Shown: positions 1 to 13,718 of the stretch, piece after piece
Layout of the letters: every line of letters begins with the position of its first letter
Numbering within the stretch: position 1 is the first letter of the stretch
Source of the DNA: Nitrososphaerota archaeon
GTDB lineage: Archaea; Thermoproteota; Nitrososphaeria; Conexivisphaerales; Conexivisphaeraceae
Assembly (NCBI GenBank): GCA_009903775.1
Contig: WYEM01000081.1
Span: 1 to 64,000 of the forward strand
Length of the DNA stretch: 64,000 nucleotides
Reading direction: 5' to 3'
Notes under the pieces: model-generated
The model's input: the letters and a program-made list of their open reading frames with translations, nothing else
Told to the model about the DNA's origin: nothing
The model's database searches: none
Position numbers and translations under genes: made by a program

Positions 1-2
1 TG

Positions 3-314
3 GAGCTCCACAGGAGGTACGGTGGGAATCCCGACGTCGACGTGGCGTTCCAGTGGCTCTACATGTTCTTCGAGCCCGACGACGCCAAGATAAGGAGGAT
101 AAGGGAGGATTACATCAGTGGTGCGCTGCTCTCGGGGGAGCTCAAGGAGATGCTGATCGAGAGGCTCCTGCCCTTCCTGGAGGCGCATCGCGAGAGGAGG
201 GAGCTGGCGAGGGAGACCTACCACCTGTACACGCGCGACGGCAAGCTGGCGAGGGAGATGCTCGCCAAGAGGCACGGCATCCGAGAGCCAAGCCATATTC
301 ATTTCCATAATTAG
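3..314 (+). CDS. trpS: Tryptophan--tRNA ligase, C-terminal part (5' truncated by window)
   Basis: Open frame from window start; ...ELHRRYGGNPDVDVAFQWLYMFFEPDDAKIRRIREDYISGALLSGELKEMLIERL resembles the archaeal TrpRS C-terminus. Confidence 0.8.
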   Translation, partial: ELHRRYGGNPDVDVAFQWLYMFFEPDDAKIRRIREDYISGALLSGELKEMLIERLLPFLEAHRERRELARETYHLYTRDGKLAREMLAKRHGIREPSHIHFHN

Positions 315-389
315 CTTCAGAGCGGTCGGCTGAGGGCGCGAGGCACCGCGCATAGGCTTTATGCACCGCTTCCGCGCCGCACCCAAAAG

Positions 390-3470
<3,081 letters not shown>

Positions 3471-3558
3471 TGCAGCACGGAAGCGGTCTGCACGCCTATG
3501 CGCGGTGCCCATCGCGTGATGGGGAGCGACCGCCGCACCCCATCCCGCTGCACCCTTC

Positions 3559-3580
3559 GTCCGCCAGTTTCCTGGCGGAC
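3559..3580. other. 16S-23S spacer hairpin (9-bp perfect stem, TTTC loop)
   Basis: gtccgccag-tttc-ctggcggac in the internal transcribed spacer. Confidence 0.6.
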
Positions 3581-3623
3581 TGCATCTGCTCAGCCGTGCG
3601 GGCTGCGCGGGACCCCATTTCCG

Positions 3624-5168
<1,545 letters not shown>

Positions 5169-5335
5169 TGGCGGAGGGATCCCGCGCAGCCCACCTCGGA
5201 TCCAACCGCTCGGGTTGAATCCCCATCTTGTGCGCGCAACTGGAGGTCGACGCCCCATCGACTGGGAGCCACCCCACTCTCAGGCGTCGACGCCGCCGCC
5301 GTTTAGTGCGCGCGAGCAAACATGACTGGGGTAGG

Positions 5336-5352
5336 ATAGTGTATATAAACAT
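5336..5352 (-). promoter_or_regulatory. Probable TATA/BRE promoter of the rRNA operon
   Basis: Minus strand reads TGTTTATATACACTATCC about 200 nt upstream of the 16S 5' end. Confidence 0.6.
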
Positions 5353-5654
5353 TGCGCACCATTAGGGGTCTCCGTCACCTTGAGCTGACCCATCGATGAG
5401 CCTAAATCCGAGGGGCGGGCTGGCTCGGGGGCGCTCGGGCGCGCCCAACTGGCTGCCGTCGTCCATGTCCACGCGCGACTTCGCTTTCGAGGGCGAGGGC
5501 CTCCCCAGGCCCCCGCTCGAGTGGAGGGAGGGGATGCCCCGTGGCTGGACGGGCCGCGCCCGATCCCCCGCTCGGGTGGGAGGTGGACTCTAGGTGACGG
5601 AGCCCCCGGAGGCGGGATTAGCGTTTTTAGGGGGGTTCGGCGCAACGGGGAGGT

Positions 5655-5770
5655 GCGGGGGTTCCCGAGCCCGGCCAAGGCCCGGGCGGGCGACCAGAGG
5701 GGGCAGGCGCCGGCCCAGACTCAAGATCTGCTGCCGCAGGGCTTCGTGGGTTCAAATCCCACCCCCCGCA
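5655..5770 (+). tRNA. tRNA-Leu (anticodon CAA), apparently intron-containing
   Basis: Acceptor GCGGGGG...CCCCCGC-A, T-arm GTGGGTTCAAATCCCAC, anticodon loop CTCAAGA closed by CAGA/TCTG; 116 nt total versus about 85-88 nt for a normal tRNA-Leu. Confidence 0.85.
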
Positions 5771-5873
5771 GGTGGCTGCCATCCGGTCGGCATCCGCGGG
5801 GCCCGCCCGAGGGCGCGTCGCGGGATCCGCGCATCGTCGGACAAGCTTATGAGCATCCGCGCGCACGGATCGC

Positions 5874-6668
5874 GTGTCGGTGTCGGAGAACGAGCGGTGG
5901 CCGATAGAGCCCGGGGACTACATGTTGGGGAGCCCGGAGTCTCCCCTGGCGATATCGACGCTGTCCGATGAGGAGCTGTTCGGGCTGCTGGCTAAGCGCA
6001 TGGATCGCGGGAAGTACGCCATACTCGGGATGACAAGGACCCAGAACATAGGTGTGGAGAAGCTCGTGCGCAACGTGGCGGCGAATCCCAGGATAACCCT
6101 GCTGGCCCTCGTGGGCCGCGACTCGGAGGAGGCCCCGGTGGCCCCCGTCATACTGGAGCTGAGCCGCCGCGGGTTGGACGACGACCTCGGCCTCCTCGTT
6201 GGAGGCCGCCGCGTGAGGCTGAGCAACCTGAGCCCCGAGGAGGTGGACGAGTTCAGGCGCAGGGTCCAAGTGGTGGATCTATCTGGCTCCAGGGACCCCG
6301 AGGTCATCCTCAGGATCGCCGACGGGCTCTCCGCGCCCCGGGGACCGACGGCCGCGCCGACCAGGTCGAGCCCAGCCAGGTACGTCAAGCTGGAGGCGCT
6401 GGACGACCCGGACGTCGTGCTCGACAGCAGAGGGTTCTTCATAATATATGTGGACAGGGCCAGGTCGCGCATAATATGCGAGCACTACGATCCGCTGGGC
6501 AGGAAGACCGCCGAGATCTCCGGGACCTCCGCCAAGGCGATCTACAAGACGGCCATCAGGATGGGGCTGCTGTCCAGGCTGGATCACGCGGCGTACCTCG
6601 GCCGGGAGCTCGCCCGTGCCGAGTGCTCCCTCTCCACGGGGGAGGAGTACGTCCAGGACAGGGCCTGA
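5874..6668 (+). CDS. MtrA-like / DUF4346-type protein
   Basis: 264-aa ORF; MtrA-like N-part (YMLGSPESPLAISTL...GMTRTQNIGVEKLVRNVAANP) and C-terminal DUF4346-like part. Confidence 0.6.
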   Translation: MSVSENERWPIEPGDYMLGSPESPLAISTLSDEELFGLLAKRMDRGKYAILGMTRTQNIGVEKLVRNVAANPRITLLALVGRDSEEAPVAPVILELSRRGLDDDLGLLVGGRRVRLSNLSPEEVDEFRRRVQVVDLSGSRDPEVILRIADGLSAPRGPTAAPTRSSPARYVKLEALDDPDVVLDSRGFFIIYVDRARSRIICEHYDPLGRKTAEISGTSAKAIYKTAIRMGLLSRLDHAAYLGRELARAECSLSTGEEYVQDRA

Positions 6669-6702
6669 TGGACGATGCGCAGCCCCTCACGAGGGGTCCT
6701 CC

Positions 6703-6725
6703 CGCAGATCCGATCCGGATCTGCG
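6703..6725. repeat. Perfect inverted repeat (10-bp arms, 3-nt loop) upstream of rpl12
   Basis: cgcagatccg-atc-cggatctgcg. Confidence 0.8.
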
Positions 6726-6825
6726 ATCGCGCAGGATCGAGCGGGTGACGGAGCCCTCAGGAGCGCCCTCCGGAAAAGCTATTAAGGCGATCCTGCAGGC
6801 GATCAGCAGGTGACTCGGGTTGGGA

Positions 6826-7149
6826 ATGGAGTACGTGTACGCAGCGCTCCTCCTCCATAAGGCAGGTAAGGAGGTGAATGAGGAGGGGGTGAAGAGGGTC
6901 GTGGAAGCCGCCGGAATTCAGGCTGACGAGGTCAGGATAAAGGCGCTCATCGCAGCCCTCTCAGGCGTCAACATAGACGAGGTGTTGAAGAGCGCGACGG
7001 CGGTGCCGGCGGCAGCCCCGGCGACCCCCGCACCGAGCGCCGCGCCCGCCGCCGAGGCGAAGGCCGAGGCGAAGAAAGAGGAGAAGAAGGAGGAGAAGGC
7101 GAAGGAGGAGGAGAGCGCCCTGGAGGGCCTCGCGGCGCTCTTCGGCTGA
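6826..7149 (+). CDS. rpl12: Ribosomal protein L12 (P1/P2 family)
   Basis: [31 protein letters not shown]...[35 protein letters not shown]. Confidence 0.95.
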   Translation: MEYVYAALLLHKAGKEVNEEGVKRVVEAAGIQADEVRIKALIAALSGVNIDEVLKSATAVPAAAPATPAPSAAPAAEAKAEAKKEEKKEEKAKEEESALEGLAALFG

Positions 7150-7401
7150 GGCCCGCGCAGCCCCCCGCGGCGCAATTACGGCCATCCCGCAGCCATAATT
7201 TTTCATTTGATCTTTCTGTAAGACGAGTGACCTCCGGCGGCGCGCCATCCTCCGCGCGGATGCCTCATTCCGCCCGGATGCGCCGGGAGCGCGGGTCGTC
7301 CCCAGCTCCCAATCGGGTCGAGGCGGGGCCTGATGCGCCCGGGGGCCCGTTGGATTGCCCGCCCATCTGGGCCCATCCGATCAGCTCGAGGGGCGCGGGC
7401 A

Positions 7402-7416
7402 GAATATTTAATATGC
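7402..7416 (+). promoter_or_regulatory. TATA-like promoter upstream of psmB
   Basis: agaatatttaatatg about 25-35 nt upstream of the ATG at 7437. Confidence 0.5.
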
Positions 7417-7436
7417 GGAATGCGGGCGGCTGGCGT

Positions 7437-8058
7437 ATGGGGCTCGAGTCCCTGATACCCGGGGCCACCGCGGTGGGAATAGCGTTCAAGGACGGCGTAG
7501 TGCTGGCGGCGGAGAAGCGCTTCGCCTACGGCAACTTCATAGTGAGCAGGAGCGGGAGGAAGGTCTTCCGCATAGCGGATGGGGTGGGGGCCGCGTTCGC
7601 CGGCATGATAGGCGACATGCAGGTACTGGTGAAGTACGTCCAGTCGCTCGTGAAGCTGAAGGAGGTCGAGGAGCTCAGGCCGGTCTCCCCCAGGTCCGTC
7701 GCGAAGCTCATGGGGATCATAATGTACGAGCAGAGGCTGACGCCGATGCTGACCCAGGTGGTGCTCGGGGGGGTCGGCGGAGGGGAGCCGCCCGAGATCT
7801 ACGTCCTGGACCCGCTGGGCTCGGTGATACCGGACCGGTACGCCTCAGTGGGCACCGGCGCGGAGACCGCCATCAGCGTGATAGAGTCGGGGTACAGGGA
7901 GGACCTGGACCCCGGGGGGGCCGTCGACCTGGCCACGCGCGCGATAAGGGCCGCCATCCTGCGCGACGCCGCCAGCGGCGACGGCGTGGACATAATGGTG
8001 ATAAGCGGCGCCGGGATCGAGGAGCGCAGCCTAGCTTTCCGAGGGAACGGCTGGGTGA
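7437..8058 (+). CDS. psmB: Proteasome beta subunit (3' end approximate; reading frame stays open to 8753)
   Basis: MGLESLIPGA|TAVGIAFKDGVVLAAEKRFAYG..., catalytic Thr after a short propeptide; about 205 aa expected. Confidence 0.85.
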
Positions 8059-8064
8059 GCCGGG

Positions 8065-8695
8065 ATGCCCCAGGAGGTCCTGCGCCCCGAGATAGTGGAG
8101 CGCCTGGAGGAGAGTCTGGAGCGGCTGGAGGAGGCCAGGGAGTCCCTGCTCAGGGACGGGAGGGACGCCATGCTGGCGATAAGGAGGGCGATCGCGCGCG
8201 TGCACTCGGGCGACGAGGAGGGGGCGCGCGCCATGCTGGAGGAGGCGGGGCGCATACTGCGGGGCATGAAGGAGAGGGCGGACGCGGACCTCGAGAGGTA
8301 CGTGCTGCCGGTGGAGGCCGAGTACGTAGAGGCGAGCGCCTTCCGCGACCTGGCATTCGGCGCCGCCCTGAGGGGGGCCGACGAGCTGGGCGTGGACCCC
8401 AGGGCATACGTGCTGGGGCTGCTGGACGCCGTCGGGGAGTGCAGGAGGCTCGTGTACGACAGCGTGCGCGAGGGGGACCTCGAGAGGGCGGGGCGCCTTT
8501 TCGAGGCGATGGACGACATATACTCCAAGCTGATGCACATGGTGGTTTACGACAGGACCGCGGGAGGCCTGAAGAGGAAGCTGGACGCCGCCAAGATTTC
8601 GCTGGACGACGCCGCCAGGATACTCACGGAGGCGCGCCTGAGCCGCCGCGGCGACCAGCGAGCGGCCCGAGGACCGTCGACTGCCGCCTCGGAGC
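8065..8695 (+). CDS. Translin-family protein (3' end approximate; frame open to 9177)
   Basis: MPQEVLRPEIVERLEESLERLEEARESLLRDGRDAMLAIRRAIARVHSGD...MVVYDRTAGGLKRKLDAAKISLDDAARILTEA. Confidence 0.7.
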
Positions 8696-9321
8696 CCCAG
8701 CTTGGACCTTATATCGCTGGTCTTTATGTCGGGGTATGGGCTGTCCAGCCTGAGGACCTCGAACTTGAGGCCCCTCGAGGACCCCGCCCTCATCAGGGAC
8801 TCCTCCTCATGTATCTGATCGTAGCCCAGGGCGATGACGTCGGGCCGCACGCGCTCCACCGTGTCCATGATATCGACCGTGCTGCCGAGCAGCGCCACGT
8901 CGACCATCCTGAGGGACGATACCAGCTTCAGCCTGAGGTCCTCGGTGTGCAGCGGGGGACGGCCCTTGTTCCTCCTGACGGTGAGGTCGCGGGCGACCAC
9001 CACCACCAGCAGGTCGCCCAGGGCCCTGGCCCTCTCGAGCGTGTATATGTGGCCCGGGTGTATGATGTCGAAGACCCCGCCGGTGAGGACCACCCTCATC
9101 GCCGACCTGCCAGCGTCCGTGAGCACGTAGCCCGAGGCCTCGGGGCGCACAAGCCCGCGGTCGCTCATGGACGCTAGCCACCCCTCCACCAGCTGCCCCG
9201 GGAGGCCCATCGCCTCGGAGAGCTCGCCCGCCCCGATGGGCCCGCGCTCGAGCCCCGCCTTGAATATGTGCCTCAGTATCGCCAGCTCGTGCGCGGGCAC
9301 GCCCCGGCGCATCTCGGTCAA
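8670..9321 (-). CDS. wHTH + cytidylyltransferase (FAD synthase type); TTG start; 3' end approximate, frame open to 7873
   Basis: ...MRVVLTGGVFDIIHPGHIYTLERARALGDLLVVVVARDLTVRRNKGRPPL...ALGYDQ; N-terminal wHTH as in thaumarchaeal homologues. Confidence 0.8.
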
Positions 9322-9784
9322 TCCTGGAGCCCAGGGCCCTCCTGAGCTTGCGATCGCCCCTCACGGCCGGGTGGTTGGGATCCGCCATCACGACCTCGTA
9401 CCAGCGGTACCTGCCGTCCTCGGCCAAGTAGTAGGACCCCAGGACCTCCATGTTCGGGAAGGACTCCTTCGCCCGCCTCTCGGCCACCTCGCGCGAGCTG
9501 TAGTTGCCCTTGATCTTCACGGTGCCCAGGGCCTTCTGGCGCCTGCCGGAGTTGGGCCTCTGGCGGCGCATGCCGCCCTTCGGGACCCTGACCCTGACGA
9601 CTATTATCCCCTGCTTGGCCCTGTAGCCGACCCTCCTCGCCTTGTCGAGGCGCGTGGGGACCTCCACGCGCAGGACCCTGGGCTCCCTCCTCCACTCGAT
9701 GAGCTTCTCCTTGAGCTCCTGAGGCCTCTCCGAGTAGAGCCTGTGCCAGCTCTCGTCCAGGTACTGATACAGCCCCATGGCCAA
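9319..9784 (-). CDS. rpl15e: Ribosomal protein L15e (C-terminus short or frameshifted; frame open to 8807)
   Basis: MGLYQYLDESWHRLYSERPQELKEKLIEWRREPRVLRVEVPTRLDKARRVGYRAKQGIIVVRVRVPKGGMRRQRPNSGRR...NMEVLGSYYLAEDGRYRWYEVVMADPNHP. Confidence 0.85.
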
Positions 9785-10714
9785 TCAGCTTAGCCCCTTC
9801 GACCTCAGTGCGTTTATTATCTTTTCGACGAGCATTGTTATAGACTTCCTCTGGGCCTCGTAGGTCTGGGCGCCTATGTGCGGCGTGTGGACCACGTTGG
9901 GAAGGGCGAGGAGCTCCGATGACGGGTCCGGCGGCTCCTTGTCGTAGACGTCGAGCGCCGCCCCCGCTATCCACCCCGACTTCAGGGCCTTGATCAGCGC
10001 CGCCGTGTCGAAGACCTCCCCCCTGGACGTGTTGACTATTATCGCGCTCCTCTTGGCCCTCCTGAGCAGCTGCTCGCCTATCATGCCCCTCGTCTGGGGC
10101 GTGAGCGTCACGTGGATGGATATGAAGTCCGAGGACTCGAACAGCTCCTCCAGGCTGACGAGCCTGGCGCCGACCCTGCCCAGGTCCTCGTCGGCCGGCC
10201 TGACTATGTCGTAGGCGAGTATGTTCATGCCCATGCACCTGGCGATCTCGGCCAGCCTCCTGCCGATCCTGCCGAACCCGACTATGCCGAGGGTCTTGCC
10301 GTACAGCTCGTAGCCCATCGACTCCTCCTTCGCCCACCTGCCGGAGCTCAGCTGCTGGTGGGCGTAGGCTATCCTCCTGGCCGCCGCCAGCATCAGGCCC
10401 AGCGCGAGCTCCGCCGTGGAGTTCGTCAGGGCCTCCGGCGAGTTCAAGACCTCTATCCCGCGGGCGCGCGCCGCCTCGAGGTCTATATTGTCCAGGCCGA
10501 CGCCGGAGCGCCCTATGATGGCCAGCCTCTCGCCGCGCTCTATCACGTCCCTGGTCACCTTGGTCCTGCTCCTCACTATCAGGACGTGGTACTGGCCTAT
10601 CACCCGGAGCAGCTCATCCCTCCCGATCTGCGGGCGGTAGTCCACCTCGAAGCCGGCGGCGCGCAGCATCTCTACGCCCGACTCGTCCACCTCATCCGTT
10701 ATGAGGACCTTCAC
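9785..10714 (-). CDS. serA: D-3-phosphoglycerate dehydrogenase
   Basis: GTG start: VKVLITDEVDESGVEMLRAAGFEVDY...IVGFGRIGRRLAEIARCMGM...NTSRGEVFDTAALIKALKSGWIAGAALDVYDKEPP. Confidence 0.9.
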   Translation of the reverse strand: MKVLITDEVDESGVEMLRAAGFEVDYRPQIGRDELLRVIGQYHVLIVRSRTKVTRDVIERGERLAIIGRSGVGLDNIDLEAARARGIEVLNSPEALTNSTAELALGLMLAAARRIAYAHQQLSSGRWAKEESMGYELYGKTLGIVGFGRIGRRLAEIARCMGMNILAYDIVRPADEDLGRVGARLVSLEELFESSDFISIHVTLTPQTRGMIGEQLLRRAKRSAIIVNTSRGEVFDTAALIKALKSGWIAGAALDVYDKEPPDPSSELLALPNVVHTPHIGAQTYEAQRKSITMLVEKIINALRSKGLS

Positions 10715-10843
10715 CGCCAAGTCGCCCTGGCATCCGGGGCCACATATTTTTAGGTAGCGGCGGCACGGATGGGGAGTCCATGAGCCGCGCGGCGCGGCAT
10801 GGCAGCGGCCGGCCCCGGGCCCCGGAAAGGAGGCGAAGCTCCG

Positions 10844-12127
10844 ATGGAACAGGTCTCGATAGGGCTCATAGGGAAGCCCAACAGCGGCAAGTCCACGTTC
10901 TTCTCCGCGGCGACCATGGTGGACGTGGCCATAGCGAACTACCCCTTCACCACGATAGAGCCGAACGTCGGCGTGGCGTACGTCTCGTCGCCGTGCGTCT
11001 GCAGGGAGCTCGGCGTGCGCGACGACCCCGTGAACTCCATGTGCCTGGGGGGCATAAGGTACGTGCCGGTCAAGCTCATCGACGTGGCGGGCCTGATACC
11101 CGGCGCCTCGAGGGGGCTCGGCCTGGGCAACAAGTTCCTGGACGACCTCAGGAGGGCGGACGTGATAATTCACGTTGTGGACGCCTCGGGCTCGACGGAC
11201 GAGGAGGGCAGGGCCGTGGAGCCGGGATCCCACGATCCTGTCAGGGACGTGGAGTTCGTGGTGCGCGAGTACGAGCTTTGGATGCGCGGGATCATCGAGA
11301 GGGACTGGGCGCGCATCACGAGGATGACGAGCTCCAGGGAGGCCCTCGAGGAGCTGGAGGGGAGGCTCAGCGGCCTGGGCATCACGTCGAGGGACGTGAG
11401 GGAGGCCCTCGACAGGCTGGGGCTCCTGGGGAAGTCGCCCTACGGCTGGTCGGATCACCTGGAGGAGTTCGTGCGCGAGCTGCGCGCCATAGCGAAGCCC
11501 ATGCTGATAGCGGCCAACAAGGTGGACGTGCCGACGGCGAGGGGGAACTTGGAGAGGCTGCGCGCCGCCGGCTTCGAGGTGGTCCCCACGTCGGCGCTCT
11601 CGGAGCTGATCCTGAGGAAGGCGGCGAGGCAGGGGCTGATACACTACAGGCCCGGCGACGGCGACTTCGAGGTCGTCGAGGGCGCGGACATCGGCCCGGA
11701 CCAGGAGAGGGCCCTGAATTACATCAGGGAGCGCGTCCTCGGGGTATACGGGAACACCGGCGTCCAGCAGGCGCTGGACAGGGCCGTGTTCGGGCTGCTG
11801 GACATGATGCTCGTCTACCCGGTCGAGGACGAGGAGAGGCTGACCGATAAGGACGGACACGTGCTGCCGGACGCGTATCTCGTGCGCAGGGGGGCGACGG
11901 CGAGGGACCTGGCCTACAGGGTCCACACGGAGCTGGGGGAGACGTTCCTATACGCGATAGACGTGAAGCGCAAGGCGCGGGTGGGGGCGGACCATCAGCT
12001 GCACGAGAACGACGTCATCAAGATAGTGGCGGCCGCGCGGAGGAAGCGATGCTCGGCCGCGGCATGGCCGGAGATCCGCCGACCCATCGCCGGAGCGCCG
12101 AGAGGGTCCTCCTCGCCACGGCGATGA
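10844..12127 (+). CDS. YchF-type redox-regulated GTPase/ATPase
   Basis: MEQVSIGLIGKPNSGKSTFFSAATMVDVAIANYPFTTIEPNVGVAYV...HENDVIKIVAAAR; TGS domain at C-terminus. Confidence 0.9.
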   Translation: MEQVSIGLIGKPNSGKSTFFSAATMVDVAIANYPFTTIEPNVGVAYVSSPCVCRELGVRDDPVNSMCLGGIRYVPVKLIDVAGLIPGASRGLGLGNKFLDDLRRADVIIHVVDASGSTDEEGRAVEPGSHDPVRDVEFVVREYELWMRGIIERDWARITRMTSSREALEELEGRLSGLGITSRDVREALDRLGLLGKSPYGWSDHLEEFVRELRAIAKPMLIAANKVDVPTARGNLERLRAAGFEVVPTSALSELILRKAARQGLIHYRPGDGDFEVVEGADIGPDQERALNYIRERVLGVYGNTGVQQALDRAVFGLLDMMLVYPVEDEERLTDKDGHVLPDAYLVRRGATARDLAYRVHTELGETFLYAIDVKRKARVGADHQLHENDVIKIVAAARRKRCSAAAWPEIRRPIAGAPRGSSSPRR

Positions 12128-13571
12128 TCAGGCGCCTCATCCTGGGCGACGCGGCGGCCGCGGCCGCGTACACGGCGGCGGATGCGGCGAAGACGGCCGC
12201 CAGCTCCAGCACCCCCCGGATGGCCGACGCCGTGGGCGCCATCGCCTCCAGGAGGGGGGCCCTCAGCGCGTACAGGGCGGCGGCCGCCACGGCCGTGGGC
12301 AGGGCGTAGTCCACGGGGAGCTCGCGGATCCCGAGGATCCTGGAGGCCCCCCTGAGGCCCCTGATCCTGTAGGCCGTGGAGGCGGCGCTGGCGAACATCC
12401 CCGCCAGCACCGCGCCGTATATAGCGTACGGCTGGGCGGAGAGGCGCTCGGCCGCCATCATGAGGGGATACAGGAGCGCCAGGTAAAGGATCGTCATCAG
12501 GAGCTCGGCGCTGTGCGCGCGGAGGACCATGGACCCCAGGTAGGTCCGGGCGCCTATCTCCCCCCTCATGTCGACCCTGTCGAGGCCCTGCATGACTGCC
12601 GACACGTACTGCGAGAACGCGCCCAGCAGGTTGCCGGCGGCCCACAGCGCGATCGGGACCGCGAGCTCCGGCACCAGGTAGGGATCCCTGGGCCTGAGGA
12701 ACTCGACGATGTACGGCTCGAAGAAGATGGCCGGGAGCGAGATCGAGGTGGCAGCGAAGAGCACCATCAGCAGGTCGTAGTAGGCGCGAGAGTCCCCCTC
12801 CCCCGAGAGCAGCTCGCCGTAGCTCACGCTTATCAGGTTGCCGATGAACCCGTAGAGCTTGCCGATCATGTACATGACCTGCCACATCGCGTTGTCCACC
12901 AGGCCCCCGACCGCCGCTATGAACATCGTGTCCAGCGACCTCAGGTTGTTCGACGCGTACCCGAGGAGCGGGACCCAGGAGCCGGATACGAACTCCCTGA
13001 ACGGCCTGCGGAATCCCATCGACCTCGACAGATAGGGCGAGACGGCCGCCGCCGAGTAAGCGAGCCCCGCGGCCGATACCGCGAATGAAGCTACGAGGAC
13101 CGACGTGAGGCTCCACGCCGACTCGAATATGTAGTAGATGGACGCCAGCTTCACGACCGACGTTATGAGCACCGTGTAGAGCATCTTGGGCCTGTCCAGC
13201 GCCACCAGGGACCCCGTGGTCGCAGCGGAGAGCGAGGATGCTAGGGCGCTGAGGGTCGCCAGCGCCAGCATGGCTGTGAAGTAGGGGCCGGCCAGCTTGG
13301 AGCTCAGCCCCAGGAGGTAGGCGGCGCTGATCGCGGCGCCGGCCGCGCTGAGCAGCAGCCCGGTCAACAGGACGCCGAGCTCCGCCGAGCCGTACTTCGC
13401 TGTTAGCCTGGGGGATGCGAACGAGGTTATCGATGAGGGTATGGCGCCGAGCGACACGGCCGCCGTGAAGACGTTGAGCAGCCCGACGTCGACTAGCGAT
13501 AGCTTCCTGGTCACGGCCACGGAGAACGCCACGCTCGCGGCTAGCGATGTCAGGGAGACCGCCAGGGCCAT
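12018..13571 (-). CDS. Oligosaccharide/polysaccharide flippase-like membrane protein
   Basis: Multi-TM ORF MALAVSLTSLAASVAFSVAVTRKLSLVDVGLLNVFTAAVSLGAIPSSITSFASPRL..., Wzx/MATE-like organisation. Confidence 0.6.
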   Translation of the reverse strand: MALAVSLTSLAASVAFSVAVTRKLSLVDVGLLNVFTAAVSLGAIPSSITSFASPRLTAKYGSAELGVLLTGLLLSAAGAAISAAYLLGLSSKLAGPYFTAMLALATLSALASSLSAATTGSLVALDRPKMLYTVLITSVVKLASIYYIFESAWSLTSVLVASFAVSAAGLAYSAAAVSPYLSRSMGFRRPFREFVSGSWVPLLGYASNNLRSLDTMFIAAVGGLVDNAMWQVMYMIGKLYGFIGNLISVSYGELLSGEGDSRAYYDLLMVLFAATSISLPAIFFEPYIVEFLRPRDPYLVPELAVPIALWAAGNLLGAFSQYVSAVMQGLDRVDMRGEIGARTYLGSMVLRAHSAELLMTILYLALLYPLMMAAERLSAQPYAIYGAVLAGMFASAASTAYRIRGLRGASRILGIRELPVDYALPTAVAAAALYALRAPLLEAMAPTASAIRGVLELAAVFAASAAVYAAAAAASPRMRRLIIAVARRTLSALRRWVGGSPAMPRPSIASSARPPLS

Positions 13572-13718
13572 CGCCCTGACCCTCAGGCCCCCGCCCGGCA
13601 CGCCGCAGCCAGGGGCCCCGCCCTTATAACTGAAAATCCCGCCCTTCGGGGCGGGGTAGCTCGCAACCGGCGCCCCGAGGGGCATCCCTGTTTAAATCGG
13701 GGAGCCTGCCGCGCCCGA

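Noticed and set aside
8056-8753. Alternative genetic code (TGA recoded) as an explanation for run-on genes
   Set aside because: TGA serves as a clean stop for rpl12 (7147-7149), nop5 and purP, so global recoding is not supported
10780-11850. 356-aa + strand ORF, and similar G/R/P-rich ORFs elsewhere
   Set aside because: Off-frame reading of the YchF GTPase gene
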